This document shows, in pieces, positions 8,212 through 14,090 of a stretch of 23,543 nt of DNA (position 1 is the stretch's first letter; every line of letters begins with the position of its first letter). Where the stretch lies: positions 1 through 23,543 of the forward strand of contig CAYHAK010000023.1 in assembly GCA_964354625.1 (NCBI GenBank), in the 5' to 3' direction. This DNA is from DATKKK01 sp964354625 (GTDB lineage: Archaea > Thermoproteota > Bathyarchaeia > Bathyarchaeales > Bathycorpusculaceae). Below the pieces are notes generated by a model, which saw only the letters and a list, made by a program, of their open reading frames with translations, did not search any database and had not been told where the DNA came from. A program made the translations under genes and the position numbers.

Positions 8212-9428
8212 TGCAGAAGCCCCTCTACCGTTTGTTTCACCTTATCTTCTTGCTTCTGGGTCAGAGGCTCAATGAGGCTGACAGCAGCACGAGCAACTCT
8301 CTCAGCCTGCTCTCGACTATAGCGTTCGGAGAATATCTGCAGGAAATACTCGAAGGCCTTCGTTTTCAAATCCTTGAAGTCGCTATCGAATATGGAACGA
8401 ACAATCTCCTCCGAAACCTCGCTTTCACGCAACGAGACGACGGGATGGACGAGCAATGCCTTCTCAGCTGCTGCTCTGATTTGTGCAATGTCGATCTCCG
8501 AACGGCTTGCTTCAAGAGGTAACGTCCCGTTCAGCACTGGGATTATCACGGCGCCAGCTTCGTCAGCGTCTTTCACCATTTGGGCGGCTCGCTCCCCGAT
8601 TTTCGAAGGCGTAATGCCTGTGAAATCCTCCTCAACCACGATGAACTTCCTCGTATATTCAAGCTCGATGAATTTCGGAGAAACCGTGCCTCTCTCGCCA
8701 ACACCAACGTGGTAGAATCCCTTTCTAATTCCTGCTTCCTCATAGTCTGCGGTTTCGGTGCAGCCGCTGTAGGCCAGCAGTCCGGACTTGAATTTCTCTA
8801 GATAGGGCTTGTGGATGTGGCCAGCTGCATAGTAGTCGAAGCCTTCAGGTATGAGTTCAGGCGGAACCTCAGCCTCAATGTAGGGAGGCGTAACGCTTGG
8901 CAGATCCACTGCCATATGAAAAACGAATATGTTGAACAAAGAAGGGTCAGGCGCGGGCTTGTTCTGTTCCATGAACAAAGGTAGCATCTCCTCAGTCTTT
9001 CGCCTAGTCCTGAAATTGGGCACCCCGTAAACGTAGCAGCAGCCCGATTTCTGCCAACAGGCTCCCTCGTGCCTCGGCAGGTGATAGACCAGCCCTGCAC
9101 TGTCCAAAGGGTAGACTATTGTGCCTGTCACGAGATTGGGTGCAGAATCATGCGAACCATCAACAGTCAAGACTGGAATGCCCGCCTCCCGCAGTCGACT
9201 GAAGCTCTTGATGGCATTTTCCAGTGTGACGTTTGAGGGTCGTGCGTTGTGGAACAGGTCTCCGGCAATTATCATGAAGTCAGGTCTTAGCTCGATGGTC
9301 TTGTCAACTAGCTCTTGGAAGACCCTGTCAAAGTCTTCCCTTCTGGCCTCGAGACCATATTGCGAGTAGCCCAAGTGCAGGTCCGCAGCGTGTACAAAAC
9401 TGAATGCCTTCAAGCGCTTTCCTTCCAT
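8208..9428 (-). CDS. mre11: Mre11-like DNA repair nuclease
   Basis: This calcineurin-like phosphoesterase is the nuclease partner of Rad50. Metal and catalytic motifs in order: HAADLHLG (D16, H18), AGDLFH (D57), GSHDS (91-95), a histidine in FVFHMAV (171) and AGHIH (H204, H206). The third motif is normally GNHD; here Ser replaces the Asn that binds a metal in characterised enzymes. The C-terminal third (about 330-406) is the helical Rad50-binding and capping region. An ATG start at 9428 is assumed; a TTG at 9413 preceded by GGAAGG would drop five residues and is equally plausible. First gene of a two-gene operon with rad50; nurA and herA, often neighbours in archaea, are not in the window. 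Confidence 0.93.
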   Translation of the reverse strand: MEGKRLKAFSFVHAADLHLGYSQYGLEARREDFDRVFQELVDKTIELRPDFMIIAGDLFHNARPSNVTLENAIKSFSRLREAGIPVLTVDGSHDSAPNLVTGTIVYPLDSAGLVYHLPRHEGACWQKSGCCYVYGVPNFRTRRKTEEMLPLFMEQNKPAPDPSLFNIFVFHMAVDLPSVTPPYIEAEVPPELIPEGFDYYAAGHIHKPYLEKFKSGLLAYSGCTETADYEEAGIRKGFYHVGVGERGTVSPKFIELEYTRKFIVVEEDFTGITPSKIGERAAQMVKDADEAGAVIIPVLNGTLPLEASRSEIDIAQIRAAAEKALLVHPVVSLRESEVSEEIVRSIFDSDFKDLKTKAFEYFLQIFSERYSREQAERVARAAVSLIEPLTQKQEDKVKQTVEGLLQ

Positions 9429-9470
9429 GACCGCTCAACCGCGAATTCCTAGACTAAGCTTGGTCTTGAG

Positions 9471-9484
9471 CATCTTAAACGTTT
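9471..9484 (-). promoter_or_regulatory. TATA box for mre11-rad50
   Basis: Read on the minus strand, an AACGTTTAAGATG stretch lies about 45-50 bases before the mre11 start. It would place the transcript start near 9450 and leave a short leader. The assignment is by composition and distance. Confidence 0.4.
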
Positions 9485-9526
9485 GTCACTCCACCGAAGT
9501 AGGTCCTTCTCATTGTTTCAAGAGAA

Positions 9527-9536
9527 ACATATAAGA
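9527..9536 (+). promoter_or_regulatory. TATA box for the AN1-M50 gene
   Basis: ACATATAAGA is a strong archaeal TATA match. Initiation about 25 bases downstream (near 9557) leaves a 15-base leader that contains the AAGGCG ribosome-binding motif before the ATG at 9572. Confidence 0.55.
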
Positions 9537-9571
9537 TCGGCAGGGGCTGTTAGTCTGAAAAGGCGTGCAGA

Positions 9572-10387
9572 ATGAAATGCCAGAAATGCAGTAGCGAAAC
9601 CCTCCTGCCCTTCAGGTGCCAATGCTGTGGAGGCTATTTCTGCTCAGAGCACCGGTTGCCTGAGAATCACGATTGCCCGCAGATAGAGGTTGCCCGCTTG
9701 CCCAAAGAGGATCTGCAGCCAGCAGTTACTCAGGCACCAAAGTCATATGAATACATGGTCACCTGTCCTTCGCAGTTGCAGGCAAAAGGACGGGCACGTT
9801 TCAGCCAGAAGGAGATCCAACATCTGGCTGTGGCCACATTTCTGGTCATCGGGGTCGGCATGTCCATGGTCATGTTCTCAGCTTTTTTCTACGGAGGCTA
9901 CAATGCCAATTATGTCACGCTGGTGTTGTTTACGGGCATATTCACGACATCTTTCTTCGTTCATGAAATCGCTCACAAGACCATCGCGCAGAGGTATGGT
10001 CTTTGGGCAGAATTCAGAATGACGACTCTAGGCGCAATTCTGACTCTGATCTCCATGTTTTCACCGATCAAGTTCATATCGCCAGGCGCCGTCATGGTCT
10101 CTGGTTACGCCGACAAACAGAAGATAGGGAAAATCTCGATCGCTGGTCCTTTGACGAACATCGCCCTGTCAACTACGTTCTTGGCAGCAGGGTTTGTTGC
10201 TCCTCCTCCATATGATAGCTTGTTCATTCTCGGCTCCGCCTTCAACGCGTGGATAGCTCTTTTCAACTTGATTCCTTTCGGGGTATTTGACGGCCTCAAA
10301 GTCTTCCTATGGGACAAAGGAATATGGGTGCTCGGATTCGTCGCAAGTCTGGTTCTCACCTTGATCCCCTATCTTTTGGTAATGTGA
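9572..10387 (+). CDS. AN1-type zinc finger fused to an M50 (site-2) membrane protease
   Basis: This 271-residue membrane protein has two parts. Residues 1-35 form an AN1-type zinc finger: C3, C6, C16, C19, C24, H27, H33 and C35, with the diagnostic C-x4-C-x2-H-x5-H-x-C spacing. After a linker, residues about 84-271 are a multi-helix peptidase M50/site-2-protease-like domain with HEIAH (131-135, two zinc histidines and the catalytic Glu) and NLIPFGVFDG (232-241, with the third zinc ligand Asp). Such proteases cut substrates inside the membrane. The AN1 finger probably recruits a soluble partner; its partner is not known. Start ATG with AAGGCG upstream. Stands alone with its own TATA box. Confidence 0.88.
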   Translation: MKCQKCSSETLLPFRCQCCGGYFCSEHRLPENHDCPQIEVARLPKEDLQPAVTQAPKSYEYMVTCPSQLQAKGRARFSQKEIQHLAVATFLVIGVGMSMVMFSAFFYGGYNANYVTLVLFTGIFTTSFFVHEIAHKTIAQRYGLWAEFRMTTLGAILTLISMFSPIKFISPGAVMVSGYADKQKIGKISIAGPLTNIALSTTFLAAGFVAPPPYDSLFILGSAFNAWIALFNLIPFGVFDGLKVFLWDKGIWVLGFVASLVLTLIPYLLVM

Positions 10388-10412
10388 AGCATCAGTCTGC
10401 CCTGGACTGACA

Positions 10413-10424
10413 AAGGCTTAAGAT
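10413..10424 (+). promoter_or_regulatory. TATA box for the small winged-helix gene
   Basis: An AAGGCTTAAGAT element lies about 28-39 bases before the GTG at 10452. The transcript would begin only a few bases before the start codon, so the mRNA is probably leaderless or nearly so. No Shine-Dalgarno motif is seen, which agrees. Confidence 0.45.
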
Positions 10425-10451
10425 AGCTATGGTCATATTCGTTCACTGGTT

Positions 10452-10727
10452 GTGATTGCGGTTAATAGGGACAGACATGACATTGTGATCGATATTCTGA
10501 GGAAGGCTTCGACGGAAAAAAGCAAGACAGTGTTGATGAGGAAGGTTGGGCTTTCATTTCTGCAGACTGAACAATATCTAGGAACACTGATGGACAAGGA
10601 ATTGCTGGGAGTTGATGGAAGACGTCTCTTCAAGACAACAAAGAAAGGCATGGAATTCGTTGAGAAGTGCGAAGCATGTCCCTTATTCAGTTGGGATAGG
10701 CAGGACAAAAAAAGACATGCGGACTAA
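10452..10727 (+). CDS. Small winged-helix DNA-binding protein (HTH_45-like)
   Basis: This 91-residue soluble protein has the layout of small archaeal winged-helix regulators. A first helix (DRHDIVIDILRKAST) is followed by KTVLMRKVGLSFLQTEQYLGTLMDKELL as the helix-turn-helix, then a wing (VDGRRLFKTTKKGMEFVEKCEACPLF) with the TTKKG signature typical of the HTH_45 group. The C-terminal tail is basic. It lies 64 bases after the AN1-M50 gene on the same strand but has its own TATA box. Its targets are unknown. GTG start, probably leaderless. Its stop overlaps the convergent uS10 gene by 4 bases. Confidence 0.8.
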   Translation: MIAVNRDRHDIVIDILRKASTEKSKTVLMRKVGLSFLQTEQYLGTLMDKELLGVDGRRLFKTTKKGMEFVEKCEACPLFSWDRQDKKRHAD

Positions 10728-11032
10728 ATTAGCTCTATGGTCACGTGCACTTCTTCTGGAACGCGGATACGCATGATACGTCGCATGACGCGTTCCTCAG
10801 CATCAATGTCGATGAGGCGCTTATGGATTCGCATTTCCCATCTATCCCACGTTATCGTCCCTTCACCGCAGGGAGACTTCATTACCGGAACCCGCAACCG
10901 CTTCGTAGGCATCGGGACTGGACCGTTCAGCTTGACGCCTGTCCTTTCCGCGATGACCTTCAGTTCACCGCAGACCTCCTCCAGTTTCTTGTAGTCCGTG
11001 CTTGTCAAGCGGATTCGCGCTTTTCTAACCAT
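10724..11032 (-). CDS. rps10: Ribosomal protein uS10
   Basis: This 102-residue protein is a full-length archaeal S10 of the 30S head. The N-terminal KARIRLTSTDYKKLEEVC, the central GPVPMPTKRLRVPVMKSPCGEGT loop and WDRWEMRIHKRLIDIDAEE are diagnostic. In many archaea this gene directly follows the elongation factor 1A gene. Here no such gene is upstream: the divergent neighbour is a HAD phosphatase. So uS10 is transcribed alone on the minus strand. The ATG start has only a weak purine-rich upstream stretch (GATGAG). The gene ends tail-to-tail with the winged-helix gene, overlapping by 4 bases. Confidence 0.96.
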   Translation of the reverse strand: MVRKARIRLTSTDYKKLEEVCGELKVIAERTGVKLNGPVPMPTKRLRVPVMKSPCGEGTITWDRWEMRIHKRLIDIDAEERVMRRIMRIRVPEEVHVTIELI

Positions 11033-11159
11033 TCGCTCATCATTCCAGAGTTTTGAGCATCAACAAGTTTGTCGAGTACTTACCTTAGACAATTGGCCGC
11101 AAATAAAAACCTATCGAAACGAATAACGCCAACGACGTACTACAATATCGACGACAGTA

Positions 11160-11819
11160 ATGAAAAAAGTAAAACTCAAGGCCAAAGGCATACTTCTGGA
11201 CTTGGACGGTACTATAGTGGACTCGAAGAGGGCTTACTTGGAGGCCATGAAAGCTGCGCTGGCGTCGACAGGACGGAAGACCTTCGACATTAACATAGTG
11301 ACCGAGATTCCGAAAAGAATCGAACAAAGCCTTCCAATAGATGACATGCTCGAGGGCATTGATTCAGAGGAGTTCATGCAGGTCTACTTCGACGCTTACT
11401 ATCGCGCGACGATGGAAAAGGCGAGACCTCTGCCTAACGTTTCGGAGACCCTAGACAAGCTCTCACACAGGGCAAAACTGGCACTAGTCACCATGCGCCA
11501 CGTTTCAAGAGGAAAGGTCATTGAAGAGTTGGAAAAACTCGGCTTAGCGAAGTACTTTCAGACCGTGGTCACGGCGCTCGACACTAGGTTTCCGAAGCCT
11601 TCGCCCGAAGCCTTGCTTCAGTGCGCGAGCAAAATGGCCCTTCAAATCAGCGATTGCCTGATCGTGGGCGACTCGGTTTCGGACATAAAAGCTGGCAAGA
11701 GCGCTGGCGCGACGACTGTAGGAGTTCTGTCTGGAATCTATTCGCGCAAGGAGTTGGAGAGGGAGAAACCCGACTTAATTCTCGAAAGTGTCAACATTCT
11801 TCCTGATTTTCTTGAATAG
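11160..11819 (+). CDS. HAD-superfamily phosphatase (phosphoglycolate-phosphatase-like)
   Basis: This 219-residue cytoplasmic hydrolase has all four HAD motifs: DLDGT (D14 nucleophile, D16 acid/base), a Thr in LVTMRH (111), the Lys in PKPSPE (146), and GDSVSD (D171, D175) for magnesium. A helical C1 cap lies between motifs I and II (about 20-95). This is the layout of phosphoglycolate phosphatase and beta-phosphoglucomutase relatives; the substrate is not predictable. ATG start at 11160, with no strong Shine-Dalgarno motif. The gene is divergent from uS10 across 127 bases. An A-rich stretch near 11100-11110 may be part of the promoter. Confidence 0.88.
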   Translation: MKKVKLKAKGILLDLDGTIVDSKRAYLEAMKAALASTGRKTFDINIVTEIPKRIEQSLPIDDMLEGIDSEEFMQVYFDAYYRATMEKARPLPNVSETLDKLSHRAKLALVTMRHVSRGKVIEELEKLGLAKYFQTVVTALDTRFPKPSPEALLQCASKMALQISDCLIVGDSVSDIKAGKSAGATTVGVLSGIYSRKELEREKPDLILESVNILPDFLE

Positions 11820-11824
11820 GCTCA

Positions 11825-11841
11825 AAAATTGGGTTTTTAGA
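11825..11841 (+). terminator. Possible U-rich terminator after the HAD gene
   Basis: Just after the stop at 11819 there is an AAAAA-TTGGG-TTTTT arrangement followed by more AT-rich DNA. The T-run suits archaeal oligo-U termination; the weak inverted repeat may be incidental. Confidence 0.35.
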
Positions 11842-11904
11842 TATTCCTGAAACTGAAATATAGCAGAAAACTACTTAGGAATGTTATAGAAGCCATTACG
11901 AATA

Positions 11905-11914
11905 AAGCTTATTA
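11905..11914 (+). promoter_or_regulatory. TATA box for the unrecognised gene at 11966
   Basis: AAGCTTATTA lies 52-61 bases before the chosen ATG. It puts the transcript start near 11938, downstream of the alternative TTG at 11936, which supports choosing the later start. Confidence 0.4.
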
Positions 11915-11965
11915 CAAGCTGAGGTCTAGTTTTGGTTGGAGAAGGCTTCAAAGCGGGAGAGCTCA

Positions 11966-12574
11966 ATGAACTTTATAGAGATACTGTTGTCAGAAAAGCT
12001 GAAGGACAGAAACCCAATGCTGGACGTCCTCGGCTCTGACCGCAAAGTGCTACAGATCGCGTGCCAAGACCTGACAAACTATCTCAAAGTTCATTGGGAA
12101 CTCATCGGAAAAGAAGCAGGCGAATGCGAACTAGTTGAAAGACTGGAGAAGTTCTACAACGAAAACGCAGCTGAACTTGAAGAGTTTCTTAGGATCTGGA
12201 CAGGGATATGGCTTGTGAAATGGAAGGAACGAGTTAAGCTGCTCATAGGCAACGAGAACGCTAAGAAATGGAACAAGACAACCAAGAATCTCAACAATGT
12301 AGAACCATTGTGGAGGAATCTGGCCAACCGAAAAGAGATGGAGGAAGTAGTAACGCTCACCCTCGTCAAGAACGGGGAAATCTGTGGCACATCCATTCTC
12401 GCGGAAAACCTTCTGAAGATGGAGCTAAGCGAGAGAGCCAATGAATATTCCAGTGAGGCGAAGCAGACTCTTACCATTGTTAACAACACCTTAAGGAAGG
12501 CAAGAGAACTGGCGAGAAGCAAGGGACCTCTTATCTTCGTCAAGATCGACAAGGGCTATTATCAGTCGCAATAA
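11966..12574 (+). CDS. Unrecognised 202-residue protein
   Basis: I do not recognise this protein. It is soluble, rich in charged residues and predicted mostly helical, with no signal peptide or membrane segment. Trp residues cluster in the middle (LRIWTGIWLVKWKERV, then WNKTTKNLNNVEPLWRNL). The C-terminal third has regular heptad-like helices (EYSSEAKQTLTIVNNTLRKARELARSKG) and ends in a short beta-like stretch, PLIFVKIDKG. The ATG at 11966 follows GGGAGAG by five bases; an in-frame TTG at 11936 lies at or before the likely transcript start. It ends 11 bases before the convergent eL37 gene. Codon use resembles its neighbours, so I see no sign of recent transfer. Confidence 0.75.
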   Translation: MNFIEILLSEKLKDRNPMLDVLGSDRKVLQIACQDLTNYLKVHWELIGKEAGECELVERLEKFYNENAAELEEFLRIWTGIWLVKWKERVKLLIGNENAKKWNKTTKNLNNVEPLWRNLANRKEMEEVVTLTLVKNGEICGTSILAENLLKMELSERANEYSSEAKQTLTIVNNTLRKARELARSKGPLIFVKIDKGYYQSQ

Positions 12575-12585
12575 GCGACGGTGTC

Positions 12586-12783
12586 TCAGAAGACTCTTTC
12601 TCTGTGCAGGTTCTTTGTGCGAAAGGCGTATCTTCTTAAGAATTTGGTCACTCCGTACCCACAGGCGGCGCAACGTTTCTGCCTGACGTGATAGGCTCTT
12701 CTGCCACATCGTCTGCAACGTATGTGCACAACTTTGCCTTGGCGTTTGCCGAAAGATGGCGTTCCCTTTCCCAATGTTGTCAC
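12586..12783 (-). CDS. rpl37e: Ribosomal protein eL37
   Basis: This 65-residue large-subunit protein has a four-cysteine zinc finger: CRRC (about 23-26) and CAAC (about 38-41). The N-terminal TLGKGTPSFGKRQGKVVHIRCRRCGRRAYH and the basic tail are typical of L37e. It starts with GTG, which overlaps the lsm stop as GTGA, and TAGGTG at the end of lsm serves as the ribosome-binding site. The lsm-rpl37e pairing is widely conserved in archaea and implies co-translation. Confidence 0.96.
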   Translation of the reverse strand: MTTLGKGTPSFGKRQGKVVHIRCRRCGRRAYHVRQKRCAACGYGVTKFLRRYAFRTKNLHRERVF

Positions 12784-13007
12784 CTAGGCGGTGGCGAAAT
12801 CAGGACCACGTTGTCGCCTCGGACAATGATCAGGCCTAGTTTCCTCACGTTTTCAGAGTTTGTGGTGTCTTCTGTCTCTTCCAAAACGAGGTTCAGATGC
12901 TGATCGAATCCCTTCAGTCTTCCACGAAGACTCTTCCCACCTTTTAGTCTAACGAGCACTGTCTTTCCGATGTTCTGCTCAAGTATCTCAGTCGTCATTT
13001 CGCTCAT
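12780..13007 (-). CDS. lsm: Lsm/Sm-like archaeal protein
   Basis: This 75-residue protein forms the ring-shaped RNA chaperone that binds U-rich RNA. The Sm1 motif is IGKTVLVRLKGGKSLRGRLKGFDQHLNLVLEE, and the Sm2 motif ends in LIIVRGDNVVLISP, with the RGDNV signature. The frame extends further upstream, but that region is the promoter and does not look like Lsm. The ATG at 13007 has GAGAGTG upstream; a second ATG at 12998 is the only close rival. First gene of the lsm-rpl37e operon, divergent from the PUA-domain gene. Confidence 0.95.
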   Translation of the reverse strand: MSEMTTEILEQNIGKTVLVRLKGGKSLRGRLKGFDQHLNLVLEETEDTTNSENVRKLGLIIVRGDNVVLISPPPR

Positions 13008-13039
13008 GCTAACACTCTCGAACCCAATACAATTACGCC

Positions 13040-13069
13040 TTTTATACTTAAATCTATCACATTTAAACC
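13040..13069. promoter_or_regulatory. Overlapping divergent promoters of lsm and the PUA gene
   Basis: Two AT-rich boxes stand 10 bases apart in an 82-base gap. TTTATACTTAAA (13041-13052) is well placed for plus-strand initiation near 13072, upstream of the PUA gene. ATTTAAACC (13061-13069), read as GGTTTAAAT on the other strand, suits minus-strand initiation near 13037 for lsm. The boxes interleave, so the two transcripts may compete. Confidence 0.5.
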
Positions 13070-13089
13070 TATCTAGTGGAAGAAAGACA

Positions 13090-13593
13090 ATGCCTGAAAA
13101 ACATCGCAGAAACTTCCTGAAGGACAAAGAGGCAAAGGCGCTACTGGCACAGGCTTCTGAAAGACTCAAAACCAGCACAGAGCAACTGCTCAAAGCCAAG
13201 GCCAACATAGAGCTGGTTGAAACCGAGCACGCGAAAATCTATCTAGTAAACGGCAGACCACTGATTGCCAAGGTGTCTGAAGAGCTTTTTCCAACATTAA
13301 TCTTCAAAGACTTCTTTGCCATAGCACCCAAGGCGGTTGTTGACATGGGCGCGGTTCCCTTTGTATGCAAGGGCGCGAACGTTATGAGACCCGGAATCAG
13401 ACGTTTTGAAGGAGATTTTGCAGAAGGCGATTTTGTCTTTGTCATAGACGAGAAGCATGGAAAACCGTTGGCTGTGGGCGAAGCGGTCTTCAGCAGGGCC
13501 GAGGCTGAAAGTGCCACGCAAGGGCCGGTGATCAGAAACGTCCATTTTGTCGGCGACAAGATATGGAGCCTGCTGAAAGAGCTCACATCCTGA
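13090..13593 (+). CDS. PUA-domain RNA-binding protein, MCT-1/Tma20-like
   Basis: This 167-residue protein has an N-terminal DUF1947-type region (about 1-75) and a C-terminal PUA domain (about 77-155). It follows eukaryotic MCT-1/Tma20 closely: FPTL near 67-70, VVDMGAVPFVCKGANVMRPGI in the PUA core, and a final HFVGDKIWSLLKEL matching the family's NIHYLNDGLW-type end. Eukaryotic relatives act in 40S recycling and re-initiation; the archaeal role is inferred to be ribosome-linked RNA binding. The ATG at 13090 has GGAAG upstream. An earlier in-frame ATG at 12970 lies inside the divergent lsm gene and is rejected. Neighbouring lsm and eL37 fit a translation role. Confidence 0.9.
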   Translation: MPEKHRRNFLKDKEAKALLAQASERLKTSTEQLLKAKANIELVETEHAKIYLVNGRPLIAKVSEELFPTLIFKDFFAIAPKAVVDMGAVPFVCKGANVMRPGIRRFEGDFAEGDFVFVIDEKHGKPLAVGEAVFSRAEAESATQGPVIRNVHFVGDKIWSLLKELTS

Positions 13594-13730
13594 AAGAACA
13601 CATGGACAAGATCAACACTGCGCAATAATAGAACCCTTTAATAGTCAAATCAGTGTTAGGAATTCAGATGTGGAATTAAGAAACACTTAAACTCTAGAAG
13701 CATAAAATAAGTGGAGTAGAGAGGAGAAAT

Positions 13731-14090
13731 TTGCCAGGCTTAAGCAGTATACTCCGCAAACCGAAAAGAGAGGAAAAGGAAGCTGAGGCTAAGGATTCCT
13801 CCGGCAAAACGTATCTCAAGGCCATGCCACTACATGATCTCACGGATCTGGATGATGTGAAGAATCAAGTGAAGACGGGAAACATCTTGATCCTGAGGAT
13901 AACGCCTCTCGCGGACAAAAGCATCGAGGACGTTAAGCGCGCCGTCAACGAGTTGTGCGAGTTCGCCGAGTCGGTTGGTGGCGACATCGCCAGATTGGGT
14001 GAGGAGCGTGTGGTCATCTGTCCGCCGAACGTGAGGATTTGGCGAGAGAAAACGCCTGTTTCAAGCGAGCCTATTCCTACAGCAGCCTAA
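13731..14090 (+). CDS. sepF: Cell division protein SepF
   Basis: This 119-residue protein matches archaeal SepF (DUF552), which tethers FtsZ to the membrane in archaea that divide with FtsZ. After an N-terminal linker rich in Lys and Glu, the core starts at YLKAMPLHDLTDLDDVKNQVKTGNILILRITPL and continues through a helix (DVKRAVNELCEFAESVGGDIARLGEERVVICP). The first dozen residues (PGLSSILRKPKRE) may form the membrane-targeting helix. TTG start with GAGGAG about six bases upstream. AT-rich boxes near 13635-13645 and 13700-13710 are promoter candidates. The 3' end overlaps the convergent fttA gene by 14 bases. Confidence 0.93.
   Translation: MPGLSSILRKPKREEKEAEAKDSSGKTYLKAMPLHDLTDLDDVKNQVKTGNILILRITPLADKSIEDVKRAVNELCEFAESVGGDIARLGEERVVICPPNVRIWREKTPVSSEPIPTAA

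Noticed and set aside
12970..13089. N-terminal extension of the PUA protein and, on the other strand, of Lsm (to 13208)
   Set aside because: Each extension runs into the divergent neighbour and its promoter; the internal ATGs have ribosome-binding motifs and match family starts.
13614..13658. Inverted repeat AACACTG/CAGTGTT downstream of the PUA gene
   Set aside because: It is a seven-base stem with a loop over 30 bases and no T-run directly after it; too weak to call a terminator.
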